From Zhengitettix transpicula (Eukaryota > Arthropoda > Insecta > Orthoptera > Tetrigidae): 64,000 nt of DNA. Positions 41,912 through 52,977 of the stretch are shown here, one piece after another. The notes below the pieces were generated by a model. That model saw only the letters and a program-made list of their open reading frames with translations. It ran no database searches and had not been told where the DNA came from. Made by a program: the position numbers and the translations under genes. Numbering within the stretch: position 1 is the stretch's first letter; every line of letters begins with the position of its first letter. The stretch spans positions 222,772,246-222,836,245 of the forward strand of contig CM073590.1 of assembly GCA_037074705.1 (NCBI GenBank). The letters are read 5' to 3'.

Positions 41912-41925
41912 ATATACATATATAT
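41861..41925. repeat. (CA)n(TA)n microsatellite, left flank of family D copy 2
   Basis: CACACACACA passes into TA repeats with ACATA interruptions up to the element start. Confidence 0.93.
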
Positions 41926-42872
41926 TGTGGAAATTAAAAGGAAGTCATTAATTAATAATTAAAAATTTGGACTCAAATTGTTAGCGGCAGAAAACACACA
42001 AGTAACACACAAGAATGGGCAATAATGCCACATGTTTGGGGTATTGTAGGCTGTTGGTTTTGCTAGAGCATGGTGTGCGCCAGTCTTCGTAGAAATATAG
42101 CAGAGAGCAGTTGTCATAGAAAGATTGCTGTGGACGGACGAAAAGTAAAATATTTAGCAAGAGTCCACATACCGGTAGTAGAACAGCGAGATCAGTTAGA
42201 ACAGTTTTGTTATAAGTTGCAGTCTGCGAAATAAATATCCAAATATTCATAGATTAACATTTTGAGTGCAGAAGTCTAATTTATTCTATCAAATTAGACC
42301 ATTGTTTCGATTTTCGGAGACCAAGTAATTGCACCCAGCGTCTAATAATCGTCGGAACGAATGAATAACATTTCCTTAACCACCAGAGAACCAACTTTTT
42401 GCAAACTAAAAAGTATTAATTCGAGTCAGCGTGTAAAATGGCCTGTTATAAAGTGTAATGTGTATAAGTGAATGAACGAGCCAAATTACCCTCATTACCA
42501 GAAACTGAAAGTTACAATTTCACTGAACTCATATTTGTAAACCATTAAGTAAAGGTAATTATCGTCAGATTTCAGATTTAGTGAGTCGTTTAGAATTTAA
42601 AGTTAACATTTAATGTGTTTTGTTTGCATTGTAAATAATACATTATGAAGTAGGCCCATAATAGCTTCATAATAATTTAATTGTTAACTAATATTTTCTT
42701 TATTATAGGCCCAGTAAAGACCCTGAGAAAGAGATAATTTGGATTGTAAAATATTAATTAATAATATGAAATTAAAAGTTAATTTTTGATAACTGTAGGA
42801 AAAATTCCTTTGATAACTTTTGTAAATTTAATTATTGGTGCATTAATAAAATCAATTTTGTTTGTTTATTTT

Positions 42873-42874
<2 letters not shown>
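41926..42874 (+). mobile_element. Family D LTR-like element between (TA)n tracts, copy 2
   Basis: Starts TGTGGAAATTAAAAGGAAG after (TA)n and ends at a second (TA)n. It carries CGGCAGAAAACACACAA, AAATGGCCTGTTATAA, TATCGTCAGATTTCAG and GGCCCAGTAAAGACCCTGAG, colinear with copy 1. It lacks the primer-site-like end seen there. No protein coding. Confidence 0.55.

Positions 42875-42914
<40 letters not shown>
42875..42914. repeat. (TA)n microsatellite, right flank of family D copy 2
   Basis: About 18 TA units directly after the element. Confidence 0.95.
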
Positions 42915-42918
<4 letters not shown>

Positions 42919-43764
42919 CGTTTCAAACATTTTTCATTCCGTATTTTACTTGTCCACAGAGTACTCGTACTTTGGACGTTATATCACAGTTGGCCAGTCA
43001 TGATTCGTCAATTTCAAACTGCTCGTGATTTGCCTCTGCACAACTGAAATGAAGTAAAACGAATACAACTTGAGTTTATGTTACAAATTGAGCTTGTATT
43101 TCACTTAATGTAGGGAAGGCGAAGGTATCTCCTGACGCATGACGACCGCCTCCGTGGCTAATTATTGGCCGGCCTTGTGAAATTAATGAGAAGGATATCT
43201 GTGTGAGGAGCTCGACTGCCAGTCTATCGCTAGTGTCAGAGGTCGGCGGGCCTTAGTCATGACTGCTGCTCCGACAGGCTTCCTCGTCGCCAAGCAAACT
43301 CTACATTATAACACACTTCGAGGCAGGTCCATGCCGCGGGATTCCATCTTCAAGTCCATATTTGTAATTGGGAACTTAGAAAATCCTTATACTATTCATA
43401 TTCTTCTCCTGTCTCTTGAAGACTTAATTTGACGAATAGTCAAGACAGGAAAAGCACATTTTTTTACTAGTTAAAGCATGCACATTCTATGACTGCCAAA
43501 AACCAGAGGAACGACAATAATCATAAAAATTGACATTACGCGACTTTGTCGAAGGTGTGATTGCTAAATTAAGATTTATGTTTGCTGACAATTCTTCGTC
43601 TTTTTTTTTCGGAATCTGGCTGTATGTGCAGCTGGTTTGAAACAGTCAGAACGTCGTGATGTTTTAGAAAAGTCGCCTCAGTTGAGTTGTCAACTTTTAA
43701 TAATATTCTGATTATTTCCAATATTATTCTCGTCTTATTAAAACTTTCCCTTTTACCGATTTTT
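42915..43764. other. Intergenic with a GC-rich patch
   Basis: 43100-43350 is distinctly GC-rich (includes TTGGCCGGCC) but has no long frame. A possible conserved non-coding element. Confidence 0.45.
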
Positions 43765-43985
43765 TTTATGTATCCTTGGCTCTTCAGCCCTTGGCCTACC
43801 AGGACGACTGTCATCTTCCATTACACAGATATTTTTGGAGCAGCACGTGGTCAGTTTAACGGATCTCTTTCAGCCGTAACCCCAGTTTTCATTACCATGA
43901 TGAGCACAAACATACCGAGATTCGAACCCGGGACTTCCATGATAGGAGGCATATGGTGTGATGACGTCACTATCAATCCCCAAAT
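43765..43985 (-). mobile_element. Family B tRNA-derived SINE
   Basis: On the minus strand: B box GGTTCGAATC (43919-43928), then AAACTGGGGTTACGGCTG, GTGTAATGGAAGATGACAG, GGGCTGAAGAGCCAAGGATACA and an A-run. Same order as the other two copies. Confidence 0.75.
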
Positions 43986-45869
43986 TATTATCAGCTAAGT
44001 GTTCACTACTAGTACATTATAATCCAGCATAACGTTTGAACCCTTCCTGACATATCTCAAAGTTCAAATCTGAATATTTGTTTTTATATGTATTTCTGGC
44101 AATGTTGCCAATCTCAGAATTTGCCCTTTGTTACTCCAGAGGCTATTCTATTACTTCCGTCACTTTTCGGTGTGTAAACACTGGTGTCCAAGATCTCGGA
44201 AAATAATTTAATTGACTTAGCAAATTTCAGCAACATGAAGGAATGTGTATTGCTTTATTACCTTCGTACAAATCGAGTATACCATCTATGAGTATGAACA
44301 GTCCATAATTTTTTTTCGTTCGGACAACAATTTAACATAAATCGGCGGTTCCTGTGAGCCACTGCCACCTTTAATCAAAGCTTTCGTACATGTATGCACT
44401 GTTGTGATACAACATTAAGAAAGTTTAAAAATTTCATTCCACATTAACATAAAAATCCGATAGATTATCAAACAAGGGTCACATCCAAGACAACAAGTTT
44501 ACATGTGAAATATTTACAAATTGTAAATACCTTGTTATTTGTTTAATTTTTACAATTGTAAATACTGTTATTATTACTATCTCAACTGTAAAGTCTCCGG
44601 ACTACAAGTTAACTTAATAAATCAAAAAAAACTTTGTCTGTCGGAGGAGAGTTATTTGGAAATTACTGTAAGACGTTTCACAACAAACGGAACAAATCAA
44701 GGTGTACAATTAGATCTCGTAGCTCATTGGCCGACTAACAGAAAACCTTAGACTACTGAAATTTGAGATTCGGTACTTTGTTACGACCCAATTTTCTGCG
44801 TTTCCTGTTAGTAATGGAACACTCTTAATTAACTAGTAACGTCAACTAACGATCCCTGTACGACGTGCTGCACTGCGGTTTCTGCTTCGTCACCACTCCA
44901 ATTTACGTTTCGCCGATGGTATTTTAGGAATCTTTAACTCTACAGCAAATAGATTACTTCCTGCTGTTCAGCACTGTTCATGTGCATAAGAGTATAATAA
45001 CCAATGCTAATTTACAGAAATCAAAAGACAACAGTAAACATTTTTCTGGCCCACTTATAAAAATTTGAATTCTATCTCCGAAATGAAATATTGTGGGATT
45101 TAAATTTTTTATTACATAAATTTCTACAGTTTAACACAGTAAGACTTGTTCTACATTGATTTAAGTGTCATTCATGTGGCTCTTTCTAATTAAAGTCATA
45201 TAATTTTAGATATTTGGCCGGAAAGCTGAAGCAGAAAGTGGCGACGTATCGTTTTTTATTATTATAGCTATTTAATTTTTTCTACATTACATTTTCATAA
45301 CTGCCTATCGCCCATTGGTCTGGAAATAAGGAATGGCGTACTTACAGCGCAAGGGAACGCGTAGGAGTTTCACAGAATTTCACCTTAACAACAGAAATCT
45401 AAAATCGTCATAAATGGCTGTATCCGATAGTTATAGGTACTTGAACACTTAAAGAAGCTTCTACGGTCAAAAATGAGGAGGAGAAAATGAATGAGCTATT
45501 TCATTACCTCCAAGAGATTCTAGTCGAAGGTCTGAGTCGTTGCTAATAAGGACGATGGTTAGTGCCGTAGTATTGTCTTAACTGTTGCCTATTGTGAAGT
45601 AGAGAGGCTATTGTTGTCGGAACTATTTGAAAATGTAGTATAGGCTAAGAGAACAATTAAAATAGTTCTTGTGTCTTTAAAATTCTCTCAAGTTATGAGC
45701 CAATAAACTGTTAGTGTTCGAGGAAAATATAAACATAGTTAGCATACAAAAAACCATCTCTTTAAGTACATTTACGAATCTCTTTAAGTTATTGATAATT
45801 CTTTGAAATAAATCAGTCTTTCAATAAATTTTACTTTTAAAATGAAAATTTAACGTCTGATTGAAAATT
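43986..45869. other. Intergenic, no gene seen
   Basis: AT-rich, no recognised features. Confidence 0.5.
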
Positions 45870-46105
45870 AAAAACAGGAAATATAGCCAAAAATACAGAC
45901 AAAAGAAGTGATAATATAAATACCACACAACGTTTGTTCCTTTCATCAGATCAAAAAGCTTTTTGTTTTGTCAACTCACTAGTGGAGTTGTGTCACTCTA
46001 GGCTCTTGCGTTTTTTCTGAATAAAGGAACAAGACTACCAGAAACGTTGTCTGGTATTTATATTATTACTTCTTTTGTCTGTATTTGGCTTTCTTTCTTA
46101 TTATA
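45870..46105. mobile_element. Family C foldback element, copy 2
   Basis: Same plan: left arm ATAATATAAATACCACACAA, centre GAGTTGTGTCACTCTAGGCT, right arm CAGAAACGTTGTCTGGTATT, with outer ends reading GCCAAA..ACAGACAAAAGAA and its complement. More diverged than copy 1. Confidence 0.7.
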
Positions 46106-46546
46106 AATTTTACTTTTCATTTTTAAGATTTGTAAGTTAAAAATATTTCTGCCTTCATTAAATAAATTTCTGTTCACAATTAAAATAAATTCGGTTTTAA
46201 CGGTCAATGTAATTACTGGAATTTTTATCAATTTCTGTACTTTTTCTGATTGGAAAATAAATACGATAGTAGATTAGCTGTACTTTTAAAAAAGAATAAG
46301 TCTATTATGTTTATTATACATCAATATAAGATTGCGATGTGAAAGAGTTTTGATACGTACAGAACACTAATGCCCCATAATGAGTATCATAAAGTATAAA
46401 TGAGGAAGTCAAGACCTTGCTGCTTCAATTCTGAGTATGCCAATCTGAAGGCTATCATGGACATATAGTTAATGTTGATTTACAGAGAAAAAGTTCTACT
46501 AACAACTCTTTTCGTTAACAGATACACTTGCAAACTAATTTAAAAA

Positions 46547-46652
46547 AATAAGAGGCCAATTAACAAACAAAATTAGGTGATAAAATAAATGCCACACAAG
46601 GTTTCCCTGTCTGGGAAACTTAATTTTGTCTGTTAATTGGCTACTTCTTAAT
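46547..46652. mobile_element. Family C foldback element, short copy
   Basis: Outer arms GGCCAATTAACAAACAAAATT / TAATTTTGTCTGTTAATTGGC flank a reduced interior with AAATGCCACACAAGG and a small hairpin GTTTCC-CTGTCTG-GGAAAC. It looks like an internally deleted derivative of the longer copies. Confidence 0.6.
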
Positions 46653-49589
46653 TGTAATTAATACAGATCTTATACAGACGTTTTTCAGAAACACTTGCAT
46701 ATTTAGAGGAATTGTGAATGCTAAAATATGAATCAGCAAGTTACCGAACAGTGTTTTTAAAGTTTTTCTGATTTTAAAACTTCAACACGTAATAGTATTC
46801 GGATTATCAAATGGTAAGACCGCAGAAACGTCGACGTCGAGAAATCTGAACCTGGTGCTCAACCACGAAAAATTTATTAACAATTTACATCAGGAAAGTT
46901 TGTATTCATTAGTATTACGACAGATTACAAAAAAAAATCTCATTAAATAATTTTAAAAAATTGTAGTGAGTTTTTCAAATGCGAAAACATAATAAAACTG
47001 ATGGTTGTAAAGTAATTTAATTTAATAATCAATAAAAACGATATATCTGTGAGCAAGTGTGTACGGGTAAAAAGTATATATTTCATATGTCCTCACTATT
47101 TGAGTTAAGACACTAACTTATAAAATAAATAAACGTCGAATGTGCGGCACGGAAAGCGAAATAACAAAACCGAAGGTCACGGGGAACACAAGTTCAAGTT
47201 TAGTTTTTTGTTAGTGCAGGATTATTTTCATGATTAAACAAATCCTATATTTCGGTAGTAGTTGTTTGGTTTTGTAAGTAGACTAGTTCCGAAGAGGTGC
47301 ATCAAGCACACACGTCACGAATGCCGCGCTGATTAATGTCTTGAGGTTTGGTAAGTCTCAACAGTTTTTATTTTCTTGTATTTAAATTAACTAGGTTGCA
47401 GAGACAACGTGCTATAACTTTCTACACGAGATTTTTTTGCTAAAATAAATCGTGATTATTTAGCAATTTCATAGAAAGAAGCATCTGATCGTATGTGAGT
47501 AATTTGTCTAAAGTACAAGTACGCTGGATTGAAGTGAATAATCTATGACTCAACGAAGAATCGTGATGAAATACGAAGACATTGATCAACACGCAGAGAT
47601 GAGTGAGTACACTGCAAGTCGAAAATGAAACTTGTTTTCTTTGAGTCCTTTAGTAAATGAGCAATTTTGAAGTTAACAGTTGATAGTCGGTATTACTTCA
47701 AACTTAACTTATCAAGCAACATGTCCTCAAGACATTCAAAATTGAAAACAGTTAGGTGTTGCTGCTAGCATGAAACTAATACAAGATCAGAATTTATAAT
47801 TGATTGTGATAGTGATAAATACGGCAATAAAATTGGTAAAGGTAATCCAGATTATTTTCAGCGTTGAAAGTTAATTAGCCATCCACTGCATATTTTTGAG
47901 CATTGAGATTTGTCGCTGAATAATTGACACAGTTAAAAAAAATTAGAAAGGCATAATAATTAATTTAAAAAGGATTCTTGATCCACATAAATTCTCACAT
48001 TAAATATTTTTAATAAATAAAACTTACGGCAGGGCTTATGCGACGATTTCTAATCCTACTGCATCTAAATATATTGTGACTACAAAATTAAATACGGCTG
48101 TGGGCGTATATGGGCACGAAACTTCTTGGAAGTATAACCTTGACGTTATAACGTTCCGATACTTCGACCTGATATATATTTTAATATAAACTTGTCCGTC
48201 GTACATACTCGTCACACCGTCACCGCACCTGACTTGGTCAAAGTGTTTATTATCATCAAAGAATATCGAGCTTTAGAGAGTAAAAATACGAATTAGTCAC
48301 AGAATATATGTGCAATGTCAGTCTTCCATTTATTACCAAGGAAATGATCGCAGTCTCAATTTATTTTATTCAAAATATCTCGGATCGTGCGTGATCATGC
48401 GTGAATACCGAACATGAAAAAAATTTATGAAATGGTATCGTATAACAGCTTCCCACCGCATAAGAAATGAGATGGAAAGATAGTTCTTAAATTCAGAGAA
48501 ATTATTAATGCATATAATAATTGTGACTCAGCTCTATATACTATTGTATCATTACGAAAAATTTCTCACGTTTTGGTGAGTCTCAAAAAAAATATCTACA
48601 ACCTGAAAATAATTTAAAATCAGTTACCATTCAAAGCGAGCGGAACGCTTATTCAAACAAAATCATATTCTTTTTTTTTCTTTATCCTGTACACATAGTA
48701 TCCATTTCACAATATCTGTATTATAGAGAGATAAGGTAAATACCTAAAGTTGGGAGATAATCTGCAAAAGTATTTCTTTTCACCAAGGCGGTAATATTAA
48801 CTTATAGGGTTGAAGACATTATTTTCATAAGTAGAACGTAGTTGTAGTAGAGTTGAGGTTATAAGTCAATCATAATTTAGCGAAATTGTAGAATTGCCTA
48901 ACCTGTCCTCATGAAAAGAACCGTGTAAGTGCACTGTGAAGTAACATTGTACGTTACATAAAATGTCATTACTTTTTAAAATTTATATATAATTTATGTG
49001 ACATTTATGTTGGTTGATGTTTGCAGCCCAAAACATGATAATAAAATTTACCAAAACGCTAGCATAAAAATAATGACTTATCATTGGCTTATAAACCTCA
49101 TTACAATGTAATGATATTAACTCATTAAAATTAAAACAACTATTATGGTTAAAAATATGTAAGTTATGGTACTCATATGTAACTGCTATAACGATAACAC
49201 ACATTATTTTCTACGTACCAAGAGGCCTACTGCGATAATGGTAAATTAAATGAATCAGATATGTGTGAAGACTTTAATTACTTTCTAATTAGCGCGTTAT
49301 ATTTGCAACAATATAAGCAAATACTATTACTTGAAGTACGTTCAAGCAATAGAAAAATGAAAACAAATATTATTGAAAAGATTATAAACTCGCGTACATA
49401 TTTGTGCCTAATTGTTCTAAATCTTCTATAATATTTTATACCCTTTGATGTAACAGTTTCGCAAGTACAACATGAAGTCATTCTGTTTGTCGTAGAAAAT
49501 TCTTTCAGTCCTAAAAAATATATTACGCGTGAGTTCAAGCAGCCATGAACACCTGTTCACAGCAATTCATTGCCATCCCTTTTTTATAG
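46653..49589. other. Upstream region, no gene seen
   Basis: AT-rich. GAGGTTTG|GTAAGTCTC at 47343-47359 is a strong-looking splice donor and could end a distal non-coding exon, but nothing else supports this. Confidence 0.4.
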
Positions 49590-50005
49590 CATCTAATTGT
49601 CTCGATTCTAAGCAAACGGATCCATCACAGATAGTGCGCGCGATGTCAGAGATAACAATGTTGCGCGTCTGAAGCACCGCCGCTAGTTGCGAAGAAAAGT
49701 GACAATTTTTGTTAGCGCAAAGATCGTGGTTCCTCCGAAATAAATCGAGTTCGATTTTATGTGGCAACATAGCATCCTCCATAGCTTTAGGGGGCGGAGA
49801 GGGGGGATGGCGCGCAAAGGCTCGCCGGCTAACATAAACAAAAAGTGCTCGGTGTTGCCACATCGGCGCTACTGCCGAATCGGCTACTGCATTTTCGTTT
49901 CTGGCGGGCAGAAGGCGGCGTTGAGCGAGAGAGACGGAGCTACACACACATCTAGCCAGACTCAGGAATGCGCCACCCACCCCACATGTGCGCCTTCGTC
50001 AAGGT
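49590..50005. promoter_or_regulatory. Second CpG-rich block, possible upstream or divergent promoter
   Basis: An island of CpG-rich sequence about 2.2 kb upstream of the main promoter. It carries GTTGCCACATCGGCGC at 49854-49869, the exact reverse complement of a 16-mer at 51936-51951, and another ATGTGGCAAC at 49759-49768. Open frames exist on both strands (137 codons on minus, 82 on plus) but show no recognisable protein. It may be an alternative promoter of the zinc-finger gene or the start of a minus-strand transcript; CAAG|GTGATC at 49999-50008 could be a donor. Confidence 0.4.
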
Positions 50006-50159
50006 GATCCTTATAGGCTACGATCAACCACAGTCGTCATCATGAAAATCTCCATATCATGTCCCGGCGTAACCAATCGCTTTGCATTATAATAACTGTC
50101 ACAGTTCCAGATTTGTCGGGTTTTTTAATGGCAGGGGGGTTGACAGCAATCACATTACA

Positions 50160-50745
50160 TAAATCAAATAATTAAGAATCTTGTTTGATGTAAGTACTGT
50201 GGTATGAAGATCTTTGACTCAGATTTGAACAACTACACATATTTCCCACTATAAGTTTTGAAACGATCAGCTGAGCCGTTCCGATTCAAATTGCGTCCTC
50301 AGTAGCTTCTCAAAATTGAGAAATAGCCAAAAATCACTCAGAGGCATTTCGGGAGTGAAGGCAACCTAGCAAAACACAGGAATGGTGAATTTGATCGAAA
50401 CTTAGTTTTCAATAAACCATTGGATGTTGCGAATAGTTCCCACTCTTTCCCGCCTTTAAAAACATTTCATGATGATGTCGCGGCTTGGGCCTTTCCGACA
50501 TTTCGCAATAAGTGACCATCTGACGGGCATCCATCTCACTTCCTAACTCCCAGTCCAACTGTTGCGGCCAATACTTCCTGATAATCGGTAAAAGCTGCCA
50601 TATGATGCTCACCAAACAAATCTACACTGCTTCATTTGTTTACGGAGGAAAGTTGCGGCTCGATATTTTATGGGTAAATCAAATAATTACACAATTTGTA
50701 TGAAGCAGGTGCTGTGTTATGAAGACGTTGGCTCAAGATAGAAAT
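50160..50745. repeat. Diverged direct repeat (two ~70-bp copies, ~515 bp apart)
   Basis: The stretch AAATCAAATAATTA ... CTGTGGTATGAAGA..TTTGACTCA (50161-50222) recurs as AAATCAAATAATTA ... CTGTGTTATGAAGACGTTGGCTCA (50676-50735). It is probably an old local duplication or two copies of an unnamed repeat. Confidence 0.45.
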
Positions 50746-51879
50746 GGAAGGTCGCCTCAAACTATTATGATGATGACTTTAAACGAACAATAAACTCACA
50801 TTATTCAATAGCTTCAATTTCATTAGAATATTACATTCTTCTAAAAAAAGATCAGATAAATACAATTAGCATAACTTTGCTATAAATATGTACAGAGAGG
50901 ACTATTCTTCAACTTGTTTGAAGTTAGTATGATAAGGTTGTAAGTACTAAGAAGTATAGTTGAGAATATTGGGTGGAACCAAAGGAACCGAGTAGGTCTA
51001 AATATATATTTAGTGATCTTGACTCCTGGATCGGTCGAGGAGTTACTAAAACATTTACTAAGTTTGCAGGACTTGATCCCCCTCACCTACGATAGACACT
51101 GTAAATGTTCCTGAGCGAATCATGAAGAAAACTGCGATTTCAGAGATGATGTTATTGGATCAGTCTATGCGGTGTAATGCTGATCAACCAGAACACTACG
51201 TTTACCATTCTCAGCGTATAAACCAAAAAATAATCAAATCATGCGTTTCGAAGATGAAGTTTCCTCAGCGGTTTTTCCTTCACGTTCTCTACTACAGATA
51301 TTTTGGCCTCAGTTTTGTTTTATTTTCAGTCACAATTTAATATTCGTCGCAAAATATTGACGGTGGGTTTACGGTCCCGCCTTTTTGTCGTTAATTTTTG
51401 ACACTAACGAAACGTCTGCATTGATCGTACGTGTCTTCATTAAGTTTGTCAACACTCGAATCAGCTGTTAATGACCAGGGCTCATCGACATTGAGAAATT
51501 GTGGAATTAGATACCAACAGACATCGAATTTGTCAATGATCTGGTAGTGCTTCGTAAATCTTCGCCGGCGAATGTTAAAGGAAGTGGTGACTCCGATTAG
51601 TTGAGTGTGCTCTGGTTGTAAGTATGCTTATATCGTTTGCCTTTCTTAAGAGGTATACCGAGATACAATAAATGCATTTTTAACAGATGAAATTACCCGT
51701 TTACTTGTGTGCTGCTTTGAACATTCTGTGAGTATGACTGTTAAGAGACGCTGCAGTTCCAAGCCGTTGTTACGGTGTTTGGTATTGTGATGTGAGGAGA
51801 GTTGACGCAAAGCGATATACTTTCTGTTGAAAAATTGTGCGTCTGAAAAGAGCGGGACCGTGTATGTGTGATATTGATT
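50746..51879. other. Region between the two CpG-rich blocks
   Basis: AT-rich sequence without recognised coding or repeats; presumably upstream regulatory DNA of the zinc-finger gene. Confidence 0.4.
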
Positions 51880-52160
51880 TAGGGCGTGCTTGAGCCGTGT
51901 CTGCATGGCGGTTCCCATGGAGGCACGTGAGCGGTGCGCCGATGTGGCAACGCTGCGGCGGGGCTGACGAGAGCGAGTCTGCGGCGCCGAACATGAGGTC
52001 GGGCGGCTGTCTCCCTGCGACTCGGGAGCTGCTAGTTGCAAAAACATCATCTCCCGTGTGCTCTCAACTCAAAATTTTCTGTGTCCGTCGTGTACTTGTC
52101 GAGGCTTTATAGATGGCGCTTGCGTCTACTGGAGCGGCACCGTACGTCAGTCTGTATTAT
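51880..52160 (+). promoter_or_regulatory. CpG-rich putative promoter of the zinc-finger gene
   Basis: The block is clearly richer in CpG than its AT-rich surroundings and lies immediately upstream of the predicted first exon. It contains GATGTGGCAACGCTG (from 51941), which resembles TGGCAAC-type motifs of TATA-less insect promoters, and an E-box CACGTG at 51925-51930. In insects with germline gene-body methylation, CpG retention is expected at unmethylated promoters. The exact start site cannot be read from sequence. Confidence 0.5.
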
Positions 52161-52212
52161 TCGATCGTGCAGCGCGCAGCTTCCCGGTATTTTAAGGAAT
52201 ATTATAGGTCTG
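52100..52212 (+). other. Candidate non-coding first exon (5'UTR)
   Basis: A CpG-rich stretch ends in a strong donor, GTCTG|GTGAGT (GT at 52213), and the next strong acceptor is at 52800, giving a 588-bp 5'UTR intron. The left limit is not known. A TCAGTC initiator-like site lies at 52147-52152. A short upstream reading frame starts at ATG 52113 and, after splicing to 52801, would end at once (TCT GGC TAA) after about 35 codons, so it may act as a translational brake. No TATA box is obvious. Confidence 0.45.
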
Positions 52213-52889
52213 GTGAGTTATTTCTGTTTGTGTGGAGAAGATTCCTTTGGGTGTCTGCTCTTCTCGTCTGCTCAGGAGAGGGGGGGTCCGTAGCATGATA
52301 ACATGTTATAAAACGCACTCCGGATCGCTATGAAATACGCTTTGTTTCTTTCAAGTGCATTGTTATGACAAGTATTGTATATGAAGTACGTCTTTTAATT
52401 TTGCAACGTAATTTTTGCTTGTTTGTTTACCTATATTCACATTATTTGCCTGTCATGCTTTTATCTGTATTAAGTGCGATTTGTCATCACGTTCCCTGTA
52501 TTTTTTCCGAAACTAGTGTTCATTTTTTGTGTTTGACGAACTGTAATGCGAGCGACTGAACGTAAAACTGTATCGATTAAGATAACGTACTCGTTGACGT
52601 TTTCAAACCTGCCATAGTTTGTGCCGGAATATTCTCCGGCTCAGATCGACGACTTTATTAACAGTTTGATGACTATTAAAGATGTGAATAGGTTATGGTT
52701 TTCGGAAATGTTTAACGTTCAGTGTTGCTTCTATGTGAACTGTCAGTTTATTTGATAGCGGTGTGTTCGATTACTGAGAAATGTGCTTCTTCTTCTACAG
52801 GCTAACTATATCGGCTCTCTAAATGGGTGAAACATCGACTGTGTCGTTATTTGCGCATTGAGACTTTTGTCCGGTGATGAGGAGTGGAA

Positions 52890-52977
52890 ATGGCAATAAA
52901 TTTCTCAGCATCGTTTGCGGCGTGCTTAGCTGCTGGTCTGAAGGTTCCCAGGCAATTTATGTACTGCATTGCCCAGG
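52890..52977 (+). CDS. l(3)neo38: Coding exon 1 of the zinc-finger gene
   Basis: Encodes residues 1-29 plus the first base of codon 30, starting MAINFSASFAACLAAG and ending FMYCIAQ. The acceptor before it is textbook: a pyrimidine run ending TTCTTCTACAG at 52800, so the exon probably begins at 52801 with 89 nt of 5'UTR. The donor is CAGG|GTAAGA (GT at 52978). The context gaaATGG has a purine at -3. An overlapping upstream ATG at 52877 in another frame would hit a stop soon after joining exon 2, so it is not the main start. No domain is recognisable; the role of this short N-terminus is unknown. Additional exons could hide in the 2.7-kb intron that follows. Confidence 0.75.

Noticed and set aside
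49567..49980. 137-codon open frame on the minus strand
   Set aside because: Lies in a CpG-rich promoter-like block where stop codons are rare; the translation shows no domain and no splice context supports it.
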